Shown here piece by piece: positions 6,911-16,179 of a stretch of 37,639 bases of DNA. Origin of the DNA: Gammaproteobacteria bacterium (GTDB lineage Bacteria > Pseudomonadota > Gammaproteobacteria > SZUA-152); contig JAADGF010000030.1 in NCBI GenBank assembly GCA_013152545.1, positions 1,065 through 38,703 on the forward strand, read 5' to 3'. The notes beneath the pieces are model-generated. The model was not told the DNA's origin. It did not search any database and worked only from the letters and a program-made list of their open reading frames with translations. The position numbers and the translations under genes were made by a program. The number at the start of each line of letters is the position of its first letter. Position 1 is the first letter of the stretch.

Positions 6911-9900
6911 ATGAAAAGAATGTTGTTTAACGCAACTCAGCCGGAAGAGTTGCGCGTTGCGATGGTCGACGGCCAGCGCCTTTACGATCTGGATATCGAA
7001 TCCGCAGGAAGAGAACAAAAAAAATCAAATATTTACAAAGGCCGAATTACGCGTCTCGAGCCCAGCCTGGAGGCCGCATTTGTTGATTACGGCGGCGCAC
7101 GCCATGGCTTCCTACCCCTCAAAGAAATCTCAAGAAGCTATTTTGACCCCTCGATAGACCTTTCTGGTGGACGCATCAACATCAAGGAAGTTCTTAGAGA
7201 AGGGCTTGAGGTTATTGTTCAAATTGAAAAAGAAGAACGCGGTAACAAGGGTGCAGCGCTCACAACCTTCGTGAGCCTGGCGGGACGGTATTTGGTATTA
7301 ATGCCCAACAACCCTCGTGCTGGTGGCGTGTCCCGCCGCATTGTGGGCGATGACCGTAATGATATCCGCGATGCATTAGGGACATTGGACGTCCCCCAAG
7401 ATATGGGCATTATTGTGCGCACAGCCGGCGTTGGCCGCAATGCCGAAGAACTTCAATGGGACTTAAACTATTTACTTCAGCTTTGGGGTGCGGTTGAAAA
7501 AGCCGCTCGCGAACGTGAAGCGCCTTTTCTTATTTATCAGGAAAGCAATGTCATTATCCGAGCATTAAGGGATTATTTGCGAAGCGATATAAGCGAAATA
7601 ATTGTTGACGAAAAACAAACCTGTGATCGCGTACAAGAGTTTATGCAACTCGTAATGCCTCACAATCTGGAAAAAATCAGACTGTACCAGGAAAGCGTTC
7701 CTCTATTCACCCGCTTTCAAATAGAATCTCAAATCGAAACCGCATTTCAGCGGGAAGTCCGCCTACCCTCAGGGGGTGCAATTGTCATCGATCATACGGA
7801 AGCGTTGGTATCCATCGACATCAATTCGGCGCGTGCCACCAAAGGCGGTGACATTGAAGAAACAGCCCTGAACACCAACCGTGAAGCGGCTGAAGAAATT
7901 GCCCGGCAATTGCGCCTACGGGATTCTGGCGGACTGATCGTCATAGATTTCATCGATATGCTTTCCAATCGCAACCAACGCGATGTGGAAAATACGTTAA
8001 AAGAAGCGCTGAAAATGGATCGCGCCCGCGTTCAGGTTGGACGTATTTCCCGTTTTGGCCTGTTGGAAATGTCACGCCAGCGTTTGCGCCCTTCTCTTGG
8101 TGAATCAAGTCAAATTATTTGTCCACGATGTCAGGGGCAAGGCACGATTCGAGGCACCGAATCCTTGGCACTTTCAATTTTACGCATTATTGAAGAAGAT
8201 GCAATGAAAGAACACACAGCTAAGCTGGTGGTGCAACTCCCCGTGAATGTGGCAACCTATCTGCTCAATGAGAAAAGAGAAACACTCACAGAAATCGAAA
8301 AACGTCAAAAAGTCAGCATGGTGCTGCTGCCGAATACCAGTTTTGAAAGCCCGCACTATGAAATTCAACGACTACGTGCCAGCGAAATACCAACATCCAC
8401 CAGTCAGTCCAGTAGTTATGAACTGACAGTTGAGCGTGAAGAAGCACCAGAATCCATGGCGGAAACCCACAAAGCACCAAGTGAACAACCCGCCGTTAAA
8501 TCTGTGGTTCCTTCTCAACCTGCGCCATCACAAACCACTGCCGCGCAGCCTAGCTTATTGAAACGCTTATGGTCCAATTTTTTTAATGATGGCATCCAAG
8601 AGCAATCCGAAGAAAAGCAAAATACACCTAACCGGAGACCGCCGCAACACCGCCAACGCAATGCCTCCAACACAGCATCACGCGGCCCTAATCATAATAA
8701 TACGCGGCAAAATTCTCGCAAAAGACAACCGCGCCGTGGTGAAACCAACCGAAACCGACAACAGGGCGGGGAAAATCAGTCAACAAAAGAAGCAGCGGGA
8801 GCGGAGCAACAAAAAACCGTGGTGGAAACATCTACACCAAAACGGCAGGCAGACGTAAAGGCTACCGCTGCGAACAAATCGTCACCACAAGCACTCCAGG
8901 ATGAAAAACCAACATCCAACGAAGACAATACACAACAGCAGCGCGCACCCGCGAATCGCAACGTACGCCGCGGCCGACGCGGTGGACGCCGCCGCCGCCG
9001 CGATGGTGAAACAAGCAATAACGACACGACAACAAATGTCGATCACTCCCAGCCGGGATCAAACGCCGGTGCCAACGAATCTGCCACGTCGATTGATGAA
9101 ACACCAATCACTCATGCGAGCAGTAACACCCGCAAACAAGCAACACAACGCACTCATGAGGCCTCCTCTACGCAAGAGCAAGCTGACACATCACCCACAC
9201 CAAAACAACGCTCGACGAGACAACGTTCGACCACTAAAGGCGCTGGCAGCAGGGACCCTCAATCTGGCGATGCGTCACCAGTCATCTCCTCCTCGACACA
9301 GAATACTAACACAGACTCAAACAGCGCAATCCCGGCCCGACAATCTGAATTGGCATTAGAGACACCGGTCCGGCAAACCTGGGACAGTGGCCAATCGACA
9401 CCAACGTCTAGCGCTATAAAAACACCAGCAACACCAAACGACACCAATTACCATACGAACCAAACTGGCAACAAACCCGCCAATGTCGCGCAAAACAAAG
9501 CACGTCCAGCAACACAAGCTGGAAACGCTGCTGCGACGCCAAACAACACTCAAAATCGGCAGCAGGGTGCACAACACGCATCATCACCCGCAAATTCCTC
9601 CAACTTAAACAAGGAAATGGCAAGAGGCGCTGAAACGAAAAAAGCCATCTCCACTGAAGCCAAAGCCGAAACAAAGAACGATAGCAAACAATCGTCGTCG
9701 CATGCGCATACGAGCAATAAAAGTCCTGACAAAAGCGAACCAAAACAATCCGATTACAGGAATCAAGACGTGATTCCGTTAGCACAAAGCGCACGGCAAC
9801 CAGGACCAAGCAACCCCCAACCAGTAGCCGCTCAATCGGCGAGTACAACAAAACAAGCGATTGCAGCCAGTGCAAGGGGGGAGTATAGCAATACCGAAAA

Positions 9901-9979
9901 AGGCCACAAGCAAAAACAGGAACAACCGCAAGCAGTGACAACGACAGCAACCAGCGAATCAAAATCGGAAGATAGTTGA
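6911..9979 (+). CDS. rne: Ribonuclease E
   Basis: Essential endoribonuclease for mRNA decay and rRNA/tRNA processing. I chose the ATG at 6911 ([20 protein letters not shown]) rather than an upstream in-frame start, because it matches the family N-terminus and has an AGAGAG ribosome site 7 bases before it. Length is 1022 residues. With this start the catalytic residues fall on the E. coli numbers: D303 (SIDINS), D346 (IVIDFIDM) and the zinc-link cysteines C404/C407 (CPRCQGQG). The S1 domain lies at about 36-120. The C-terminal half is unstructured: a hydrophobic/basic patch at about 546-560 ([12 protein letters not shown]) resembles the membrane-targeting segment, an arginine block follows at about 682-699 ([16 protein letters not shown]), and the last ~320 residues are almost only S, T, N, Q, A, P and K. 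Divergent from rluC. Confidence 0.96.
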   Translation: MKRMLFNATQPEELRVAMVDGQRLYDLDIESAGREQKKSNIYKGRITRLEPSLEAAFVDYGGARHGFLPLKEISRSYFDPSIDLSGGRINIKEVLREGLEVIVQIEKEERGNKGAALTTFVSLAGRYLVLMPNNPRAGGVSRRIVGDDRNDIRDALGTLDVPQDMGIIVRTAGVGRNAEELQWDLNYLLQLWGAVEKAAREREAPFLIYQESNVIIRALRDYLRSDISEIIVDEKQTCDRVQEFMQLVMPHNLEKIRLYQESVPLFTRFQIESQIETAFQREVRLPSGGAIVIDHTEALVSIDINSARATKGGDIEETALNTNREAAEEIARQLRLRDSGGLIVIDFIDMLSNRNQRDVENTLKEALKMDRARVQVGRISRFGLLEMSRQRLRPSLGESSQIICPRCQGQGTIRGTESLALSILRIIEEDAMKEHTAKLVVQLPVNVATYLLNEKRETLTEIEKRQKVSMVLLPNTSFESPHYEIQRLRASEIPTSTSQSSSYELTVEREEAPESMAETHKAPSEQPAVKSVVPSQPAPSQTTAAQPSLLKRLWSNFFNDGIQEQSEEKQNTPNRRPPQHRQRNASNTASRGPNHNNTRQNSRKRQPRRGETNRNRQQGGENQSTKEAAGAEQQKTVVETSTPKRQADVKATAANKSSPQALQDEKPTSNEDNTQQQRAPANRNVRRGRRGGRRRRRDGETSNNDTTTNVDHSQPGSNAGANESATSIDETPITHASSNTRKQATQRTHEASSTQEQADTSPTPKQRSTRQRSTTKGAGSRDPQSGDASPVISSSTQNTNTDSNSAIPARQSELALETPVRQTWDSGQSTPTSSAIKTPATPNDTNYHTNQTGNKPANVAQNKARPATQAGNAAATPNNTQNRQQGAQHASSPANSSNLNKEMARGAETKKAISTEAKAETKNDSKQSSSHAHTSNKSPDKSEPKQSDYRNQDVIPLAQSARQPGPSNPQPVAAQSASTTKQAIAASARGEYSNTEKGHKQKQEQPQAVTTTATSESKSEDS

Positions 9980-10069
9980 ACAAAGCGTGTAAAGCGAGGC
10001 AATGTACTCAGCGAATATCTTACACTCGACGATTCATGCGTACCGATATTTTCTGGTGTATGAGGTTAA

Positions 10070-10089
10070 GCCGCAGGTTGCACTGCGGC
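10070..10089 (+). terminator. Short hairpin downstream of rne
   Basis: GCCGCAG-N6-CTGCGGC forms a perfect 7-bp GC-rich stem about 90 bases after the rne stop. No T-run follows, so it may protect the 3' end or aid factor-dependent termination rather than be an intrinsic terminator. The rest of the 9980-10202 gap shows only unconvincing short frames. Confidence 0.35.
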
Positions 10090-10202
10090 AGCACCCACCC
10101 GCACGAGACAACGACATTACCGGGCCATTCATCTTTGGCAGCACGGATGTGGACTGGAAATGGCGTTTTTGCAGTAAGAGCTTTCTATTCTCGGACAGGC
10201 GC

Positions 10203-10685
10203 CTAGAGCAACAGTTCGTGGCGTTTTTTTATTTCCTGCAATAACCCCTCAGAAGCGGCTTCAATTAAATCCAATACACGCTCAAACCCTAAAGGGCCAC
10301 CATAATACGGGTCCGGCACTTCTGTTACATCAGCATGAGGTGCAAACTCCATGAACAACCTTAGATGTTGTTGCGAATCCGAAGGTGCCAGTGCTGCTAA
10401 GTGCCGTTTATTATCATTATCCATCGCCAGCACATAGTCAAACTTGTCAAAATCCTCCACGATAGCGCGGCGCGCGCGTAGCGAGCTGAGGTCAAAACCC
10501 CTTGCTAATGCAATTTTTTGTGAGCGTGGGTCAGGGGTTTCACCAATATGGTAGGCGTGTGTACCAGCTGAATCAACACCGATCTTTTTCTGCAAACCAG
10601 CATCCATAACGTGCTTAGCAAAAACACCTTCTGCCGTCGGTGAACGGCAAATATTACCCATACAAACAAAGAGAACATTAACCAT
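10203..10685 (-). CDS. Low-molecular-weight protein-tyrosine phosphatase
   Basis: 160 residues with the start ATG at 10685 (MVNVLFVCMGNICRSPTAE), chosen because an AGGAA ribosome site precedes it and the family starts just before the active-site loop. The P-loop is C8-M-G-N-I-C-R14, the C(X)5R nucleophile/arginine pair, followed by SPTAE. The general-acid aspartate is in VPDPYYGG near the C-terminus. The enzyme hydrolyses phosphotyrosine or small phosphomonoesters; bacterial homologues often regulate polysaccharide export. It lies at the end of the lipid A/KDO block after kdsB, as in Pseudomonas (PA2978-like position). The 122-bp gap to kdsB leaves open whether it is in the same transcript. 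In Pseudomonas murB follows; here it does not. Confidence 0.92.
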   Translation of the reverse strand: MVNVLFVCMGNICRSPTAEGVFAKHVMDAGLQKKIGVDSAGTHAYHIGETPDPRSQKIALARGFDLSSLRARRAIVEDFDKFDYVLAMDNDNKRHLAALAPSDSQQHLRLFMEFAPHADVTEVPDPYYGGPLGFERVLDLIEAASEGLLQEIKKRHELLL

Positions 10686-10807
10686 CAACAATTCCTTTTC
10701 TTTATGTCTTCGAAATATTTTTGATAACATGGCTGTTAATCCTAATATGTGCGCATCAGTTTTTAATGGATATTATCCTGCGTGCATAGCTATTCCCGAA
10801 CGCCCCC

Positions 10808-11620
10808 CTAATCATTCGACGACATATAACGCGATTCAATAATTGCTTTGACACGCCGCAAATCCTCTTCAGTATCTACGCCGATACTCGAGTCGTTGCT
10901 GGATATTTCCACTTGAATTTTATAGCCATTCGCCAACACCCGTAGTTGCTCCAACGCCTCTACTTTCTCCAATGGATCAGGGGGTAATTTTACATAACGT
11001 TTTAAAAAATCAACTCGATAAGCATACAAACCAATATGGCGGTAATAAGGGCATTGTAATTCATCGATAGCAATTGCATTAATATTTTTTTTGGTAAAAC
11101 CCGGGTAATGACGTGGAAAAACATCCCGACTCCAAGGTATGGTGGAACGGCTAAAATACAGCGCATACCCCTGGTTATCCAAAACCACTTTAACTACATT
11201 CGGATTAAACAGTTCTTTATTACTCTTAATTGGAATACACAGTGTTGCCATATCCGCTTTCGACGATTCCGCAAGTTTAGTTACGACGCTCTGAATATTT
11301 TCGGGAGGTATCAATGGCTCATCACCCTGCACGTTAACAACCACAACATCCTCACTCAAGCCTTGTTTTTCAACGAGTTCGGCAATACGATCCGTACCCG
11401 ATGGATGATGCGTCGATGTCAGCACCACCTCTGCAGCAAAGCCTTTAGCGGCATCAACAATACGTTGGTTATCGGTTGCAATAAAAACACGTTGCGCACC
11501 ACTTTTTTTTACTTGTTCATAAGTATGCTGTAGCAATGGCTTTCCCGCAATGGATCTTAATAATTTTCCGGACAATCGCGTGGATGCATAACGTGCCGGA
11601 ATGACGACCACAAACGACAC
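10808..11620 (-). CDS. kdsB: 3-deoxy-manno-octulosonate cytidylyltransferase (CMP-KDO synthetase)
   Basis: 270 residues, slightly longer than the ~250 of E. coli. It activates KDO with CTP to give CMP-KDO for the lipopolysaccharide inner core, in the cytoplasm. The nucleotide-binding N-terminus reads VVIPARYASTRLSGKLL, and the VVNVQGDEPLIPPE motif carries the metal-binding Asp. The start is a GTG that overlaps the ycaR stop by one base (TAGTG), with a GAGGAAG site inside the end of ycaR, showing translational coupling. Part of the msbA-lpxK-ycaR-kdsB operon. Confidence 0.95.
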   Translation of the reverse strand: MSFVVVIPARYASTRLSGKLLRSIAGKPLLQHTYEQVKKSGAQRVFIATDNQRIVDAAKGFAAEVVLTSTHHPSGTDRIAELVEKQGLSEDVVVVNVQGDEPLIPPENIQSVVTKLAESSKADMATLCIPIKSNKELFNPNVVKVVLDNQGYALYFSRSTIPWSRDVFPRHYPGFTKKNINAIAIDELQCPYYRHIGLYAYRVDFLKRYVKLPPDPLEKVEALEQLRVLANGYKIQVEISSNDSSIGVDTEEDLRRVKAIIESRYMSSND

Positions 11621-11802
11621 TACCCTACTTCCTCATCTGCGGCTAGTTCTCGTGCCTCCTCCTGCAACATAACCGGAATATCATCTTTGATGGGATAGGC
11701 CAAGCGATCAATTTTGCAAATTAATTCTTTGACCTTTTTATCGTAAAACAATGGTCCTTTACAAACGGGACATACTAAAATATCAAGTAATTTTTTATCC
11801 AT
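11620..11802 (-). CDS. ycaR: Trm112/YcaR-family small protein
   Basis: 60 residues, the usual length. The family pattern is clear: [14 protein letters not shown] with a CxxC pair, then [20 protein letters not shown]. In eukaryotes and archaea Trm112 activates methyltransferases; the bacterial role is not settled, but the gene is very often found between lpxK and kdsB, as here. It overlaps the kdsB start by one base and follows lpxK by 11 bases. Confidence 0.93.
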   Translation of the reverse strand: MDKKLLDILVCPVCKGPLFYDKKVKELICKIDRLAYPIKDDIPVMLQEEARELAADEEVG

Positions 11803-11813
11803 ACGGTATCCTT

Positions 11814-12797
11814 CTACAATTGACTTAATAAATCATGTAATTGCTGATAAAAGGCATCATCAAGCTCTGCCTCAACGTGTAGATACCAGCAATTGGCGTT
11901 TGCAAATTTTCGGCATTTTACGGCGTCTTTTTCGGTCATGACAATAGGAGCATCATCGTCAAAATTAAGATCTTTCGCAGTATAAGAATGATGGTCATTA
12001 TAAGGGTGTTGACGAATATTCACCCCCATTTTTTTTAACTGTTGAAAAAACCGGGTATTATTGCCAATCCCCGCAACGGCATGTATTTTTTTATCATCAA
12101 AAAACCCCGCATATTCGATCCGATTCGAATCACTTAAGTTATAAAACCCACCCGGCACCAAAGCCATGCTAAACTCATGATCATTGGTATTACCATTATT
12201 AACCACCAAATCAACAGATTTCAACCTAAACGGTGTTTCCCTGAGTGGCCCCGCAGGCAAACAAAGACCGTTGCCGAAACGACGTTGACCATCAATCACT
12301 GCGATTTCGATGTCACGCGCCAAGGCGTAGTGCTGCAAACCATCATCAGAAATAATCACATCACAATCGTGAGATGCCAGCAACGCGTTAGCAGCACTGA
12401 CTCTGCCTGGTCCCACATAAATGGGGCAAAGACAGCGCTGTGCCATTAGTACCGCTTCGTCCCCAACAGTGGCTGGGTCAGACTCAGAGGTAACTGGCTG
12501 AGGCCATTGAGAAGCATTACCGCCATATCCCCGACTGATGATGCCAGGCCGGTAACCCTGTTGCGTTAACCATTTTACAATTGCCACGACCAACGGCGTT
12601 TTACCCGTACCGCCAACAGAAATATTGCCGACAACGATAACTGTCACATTGATTTTTCGCTGGGTTAGCAACTTATATTGATAAGCATAACGCCGCAGTG
12701 TGGCAACAACACAGTAAAGAAGCGTCAACGGCAATAAAGCCAGGGTTAAAACAACGCCGGGTTGATACCAATTACGTTGGATATTTTTACTAATCAT
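11814..12797 (-). CDS. lpxK: Tetraacyldisaccharide 4'-kinase
   Basis: Phosphorylates the 4' position of the lipid A disaccharide precursor at the inner membrane. About 327 residues if started at the ATG at 12797 ([14 protein letters not shown]), which matches the family N-terminus before the membrane-associated helix [14 protein letters not shown]. Other in-frame starts (ATG at 12818, TTG at 12830) are possible and none has a clear ribosome site. The Walker A loop is [14 protein letters not shown], as expected, and the motif [12 protein letters not shown] is also typical. Directly downstream of msbA and upstream of ycaR. Confidence 0.93.
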   Translation of the reverse strand: MISKNIQRNWYQPGVVLTLALLPLTLLYCVVATLRRYAYQYKLLTQRKINVTVIVVGNISVGGTGKTPLVVAIVKWLTQQGYRPGIISRGYGGNASQWPQPVTSESDPATVGDEAVLMAQRCLCPIYVGPGRVSAANALLASHDCDVIISDDGLQHYALARDIEIAVIDGQRRFGNGLCLPAGPLRETPFRLKSVDLVVNNGNTNDHEFSMALVPGGFYNLSDSNRIEYAGFFDDKKIHAVAGIGNNTRFFQQLKKMGVNIRQHPYNDHHSYTAKDLNFDDDAPIVMTEKDAVKCRKFANANCWYLHVEAELDDAFYQQLHDLLSQL

Positions 12798-12886
12798 AAA
12801 ATGATGACTGAAAAACATGACACAAAACAACAGCGCTAGCCAAGCAATAAACGATTAACGCGTTGAACCCATGCCACTGGTGAAAC

Positions 12887-14638
12887 TTAACGATCGCCAG
12901 CAGTATTCGAAAACTGCATTTTGTGCAAGGCGGCATAAGGGCCGTTATTTTCTATTAGCTGTTTATGACTGCCCTGCTCTATTATTCTGCCGTTATCTAA
13001 CACGACAATAACATCTGCTCGTTCAATGGTGGATAAACGATGTGCGATAACTAACGTTGTACGACCTACCATGAGTTGCTCTAAAGCATCCTGGATATAG
13101 CGTTCCGATTCGGTATCCAGTGCAGACGTTGCTTCATCTAATATCAAAATGGGGGCATTTTTCAATAACGCTCTTGCAATGGCAATACGCTGACGTTGCC
13201 CTCCAGATAACAACACACCTTTATCACCAACAAGCGTATTTAAACCTTCAGGAAGCTCATTAATAAATGCCATTGCATGTGCAGCAGTCGCTGCAGCCTC
13301 GATCTCTTGTTGCTTAACAACACCATCACGACCATACGCAATATTATTGGCCACAGTATCATTAAACAAGGTGATATCCTGATTCACCAATGCAATTTGT
13401 TTACGCAAATCCGCTAATTTTATCGATTGTATGGGAATACCATCCAACAAAATAGTACCTGCCTGTGCTTCATAAAAACGTGGCAATAAACTAACGAGCG
13501 TTGATTTACCACCACCGGAGCGACCTACAATAGCAACAGTCTGGCCAGGTGCAACGCTAAAATTAATATTTTCCAATGCGGCCCGTCTGTCATCACCGTA
13601 GGAAAAACCGATATTCTGGTATTCAATTTTACCGTTAGCTCGCAGCAACGATTCTGTACCCAAATCGATTTCTCTATGTTGATCCAAAAGATCAAAAACG
13701 CTCTGCGCCGCCGCCATACCCTTTTGCCATTCGGCCGTAATTTTGGTTAAACGCTTTAGCGGCGTCATTAACAAACCGGCAGCAGTAATAAAAGACATGA
13801 ACGTACCGACGGTTATCGAGTCCAGCAGTGCATCATTAGTTGCCACATAAATAACAGCAGCCAGTGCCAGGGCAGCAACAAATTGCGAAATCGGTACACT
13901 AGCAGCACTGGTCACCGCCATTTTCATATGTTGACGGCGGTTAAATTCATTAATTTTATAAAATGCCTGGTTTTCTTTATCTTCACCACTAAAAATTTTT
14001 ATAACACGATGGCCTTGCACAATTTGATGCGATATCTGGGATACACTGCCCATGGACATCTGTATACGGCGACTAATCCGACGAAAACGTTTGCTGATAA
14101 AAACTACTAGCATTGCTATAACTGGCGCGATAAAAATAAACAGTACTGACAACAACCAGTTTAAATAAAACATCCACGCCAATAAACCAATAATAGTCAA
14201 CGTATCGCGAATAATGATGGTAATGGCATTAGAGGCGGCACGCGCCACTTGCTCAACATCATAAATTAATTTAGAGGTTAAATGCCCAACCGGGTTTTGG
14301 TCGTAAAACCGGGCAGGTAAACCAAGCAAATGAGTAAATATTTGCTGGCGCATATCCCGTACTACGCAGCGCGACACCCAGGCCATACCATAGCTAGCGG
14401 CAAAACTACCGATACCTCTCACTGCAAATATGGCCAATAATGCAATAGGGACAATGCGTATCAAATCACTGTCCTTCTCCACAAAACTACCATCCAGCAT
14501 AGGCTTCATTAGCGCTGCAAATGCCGTTTCAGTAGCAGCAACCACCACCATGCCAATGACGGCACCTAAAAACCCTAGCCAGTACGGTGTAACATAGCCT
14601 AAAAAACGCCGAATAATATTGGATTGAGTATTGTCCAT
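12887..14638 (-). CDS. msbA: Lipid A export ABC transporter, ATP-binding/permease protein MsbA
   Basis: 583 residues, the standard size for MsbA half-transporters, which flip lipid A-core across the inner membrane. The N-terminal ~310 residues contain six hydrophobic helices. The C-terminal ATPase has Walker A GRSGGGKST (372-380), the signature LSGGQRQR, Walker B ILILDEATSALD, and an H-loop in IAHRLSTIERAD. The neighbour lpxK (often a two-gene operon with msbA) supports MsbA over other ABCB-type exporters. A good promoter lies upstream, after a strong hairpin that separates it from exbD. Confidence 0.93.
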   Translation of the reverse strand: MDNTQSNIIRRFLGYVTPYWLGFLGAVIGMVVVAATETAFAALMKPMLDGSFVEKDSDLIRIVPIALLAIFAVRGIGSFAASYGMAWVSRCVVRDMRQQIFTHLLGLPARFYDQNPVGHLTSKLIYDVEQVARAASNAITIIIRDTLTIIGLLAWMFYLNWLLSVLFIFIAPVIAMLVVFISKRFRRISRRIQMSMGSVSQISHQIVQGHRVIKIFSGEDKENQAFYKINEFNRRQHMKMAVTSAASVPISQFVAALALAAVIYVATNDALLDSITVGTFMSFITAAGLLMTPLKRLTKITAEWQKGMAAAQSVFDLLDQHREIDLGTESLLRANGKIEYQNIGFSYGDDRRAALENINFSVAPGQTVAIVGRSGGGKSTLVSLLPRFYEAQAGTILLDGIPIQSIKLADLRKQIALVNQDITLFNDTVANNIAYGRDGVVKQQEIEAAATAAHAMAFINELPEGLNTLVGDKGVLLSGGQRQRIAIARALLKNAPILILDEATSALDTESERYIQDALEQLMVGRTTLVIAHRLSTIERADVIVVLDNGRIIEQGSHKQLIENNGPYAALHKMQFSNTAGDR

Positions 14639-14729
14639 TAAGAATGATTGACTTTAACCCAAGGCATTAATTAAATCGTAACAACTAATGTTTCAGGTGT
14701 AATTATAAAATGAAGTATCAAATGGAAGG

Positions 14730-14759
14730 ATTATACCGCGCAGACTGCGTAAACAACAA
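14730..14759 (-). promoter_or_regulatory. Candidate sigma-70 promoter for msbA operon
   Basis: On the minus strand TTGTTG (14754-14759) is followed after 18 bases by a perfect TATAAT (14730-14735), about 90 bases before the msbA start. It begins directly after the 14761-14805 hairpin, so transcription of the lipid A genes probably starts afresh here. Confidence 0.55.
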
Positions 14760-14760
14760 T

Positions 14761-14805
14761 TCCTCATCCTCTGTTACCGTATGCCAAGGTAACAGAGGAT
14801 GAGGA
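14761..14805 (-). terminator. Strong 18-bp hairpin after exbD
   Basis: Perfect inverted repeat: the arms at 14761-14778 and 14788-14805 pair over 18 bases with a 9-base loop. On the minus strand it lies 45 bp after the exbD stop and is followed by ATTGTTGTTT, a moderately U-rich tail. It fits an intrinsic terminator of the exbB-exbD transcript. The right arm is purine-only apart from a few bases. Confidence 0.7.
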
Positions 14806-14850
14806 TAGAGTGGAATTGTGTGCTGCCGCTCTCAAAACCAGGCGAACAGT

Positions 14851-15273
14851 CTATTGTGATTCGCTAATTTGAGCTGTTGCGAAACTTAAATGCACAAAAC
14901 CAAGTTGTCTCGCAGCATCCATCACCGTCACCACCGCTTGGTGGGCAGTTTGTGCGTCGGCACTGATGATTATCGGTGGGTCTTCACGCCCATTGGCTAC
15001 TTTAAGCAATGCCTGCTTAAGTGTCGATAGCTGTGTATTAATAACGCGCTGGCTATTAATATAAAACACCCCTTCCGAGCTGATAGTGATCTCAATAGTC
15101 TCGTTCTTTTTTTGCGGTACGTCCTGAGTCGCTTCGGGTAAGGTGACATCAATTTCCGATTCGCGATCAAACGTGGTTGACACCATAAAAAATATTAACA
15201 AAAGAAATACCACATCAATTAAAGGCGTTATGTTGACATCAAGATCATCTTTCTTCTGTCGTAGTAAATTCAT
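14851..15273 (-). CDS. exbD: Biopolymer transport protein ExbD
   Basis: 140 residues from the ATG at 15273 (MNLLRQKKDDLDVNITPLID); a longer in-frame version would overlap exbB and has no support. One transmembrane helix (about 18-35, IDVVFLLLIFFMVSTTF) carries the conserved proton-path aspartate D20. A periplasmic domain follows, ending FVHLSFAT. With ExbB it forms the proton-driven motor that energises TonB-dependent or related outer-membrane processes. It starts 10 bases after exbB. No tonB gene follows. The exbB-exbD-lpxK neighbourhood is conserved in Pseudomonas, where the pair may serve envelope functions rather than classic iron uptake. Confidence 0.93.
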   Translation of the reverse strand: MNLLRQKKDDLDVNITPLIDVVFLLLIFFMVSTTFDRESEIDVTLPEATQDVPQKKNETIEITISSEGVFYINSQRVINTQLSTLKQALLKVANGREDPPIIISADAQTAHQAVVTVMDAARQLGFVHLSFATAQISESQ

Positions 15274-15283
15274 GATAACACAC

Positions 15284-15997
15284 TCATTTCGTGGTTGTTT
15301 TTTTAACGGGCTTGGTGGGGCGAATACTGGGGTTTGCCCCTGAAGCAGCGCCTTGCGGTCTTGCCCGGGTTTGTTTGGTGGCATCCGTGGTTTCGCGCTC
15401 ACCATGTATGACTTCTACCATTTTAATGGCTTCCGCTTCCATAATAACAACCAACTCTTCAATACGACCGCGTAGATAACGATAAAGCATTAAACTTGGA
15501 ATTGCGACTGACAAACCCGCCGCTGTGGTAATTAGCGCTTCTGAGATCCCTCCAGATAACACTGCGGGATTACCAACTCCTTGTGTAGTAATAACGCTGA
15601 ATACTTTAATCATACCAATCACAGTCCCCAACAACCCCAATAATGGTGTCACTGCGGCAATGGTTCCCAGCGAATTTAAGTAACGTTCAAGCTCATGGAC
15701 TTCATGCCGCCCGATTTCTTCGATGCTCTCTTTCATCACCTCTCTACTGTGATGCATATTGCTTAACCCTGCCGCCAGCACACGACCTAACGGTGAGCTT
15801 TTGCGCACATTCGTGATTTGCTCCTCACTCAACTGCCCCAAACTGTGCCAGTGCCAAATTTGTGCAACCAGATGTTTAGGGATGATCTTTTTGCGTTGTA
15901 ATGCCCATAAACGCTCACCAATAATGGCCACGGCTACGATAGAGCACAAAATGATTGGAACCATTAACCAACCACCTGCTTTTACGATCTCAAACAC
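15284..15997 (-). CDS. exbB: MotA/TolQ/ExbB proton channel family protein
   Basis: 237 residues. The first helix is near the N-terminus (WLMVPIILCSIVAVAIIGER). Two more lie around VTPLLGLLGTVIGMIKVF and ALITTAAGLSVAIPSLMLY, both typical ExbB/TolQ segments with the small residues and the Thr pair lining the proton path. The last ~35 residues (from about TTDATKQ) are Thr, Pro and Lys rich and likely unstructured, an addition beyond the common core. Forms the motor complex with ExbD encoded 10 bases downstream. Lies between comEC and exbD as in Pseudomonas. Confidence 0.93.
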   Translation of the reverse strand: MFEIVKAGGWLMVPIILCSIVAVAIIGERLWALQRKKIIPKHLVAQIWHWHSLGQLSEEQITNVRKSSPLGRVLAAGLSNMHHSREVMKESIEEIGRHEVHELERYLNSLGTIAAVTPLLGLLGTVIGMIKVFSVITTQGVGNPAVLSGGISEALITTAAGLSVAIPSLMLYRYLRGRIEELVVIMEAEAIKMVEVIHGERETTDATKQTRARPQGAASGANPSIRPTKPVKKTTTK

Positions 15998-16179
15998 GGC
16001 TTTGCCCTTCCTTTTTCAATTGATGAATTTCGTCACTGTATCAAAGTCTTGCGTAAGCTCCTAGTCTAATACGGTGTAATTAGCCTAGGATGTTTTCGGA
16101 AACCTTATTTTCAAAAACATTAATACAGCATCTTTAACCTACATTCATTACATTATCGCTTCGCTGGCAGCGGTACTGT

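Noticed and set aside
9414-9983. 189-codon frame on the minus strand within rne
   Set aside because: It is the antisense shadow of the low-complexity rne tail; the composition follows from the repetitive codons on the plus strand and it has no family resemblance.
10002-10244. 80-codon plus-strand frame after rne
   Set aside because: It overlaps the LMW phosphatase gene, has no ribosome site and resembles no family.
15274-15405. Longer version of exbD starting at 15405
   Set aside because: It would overlap exbB by over 100 bases and adds residues not found in ExbD; the ATG at 15273 gives the standard N-terminus.
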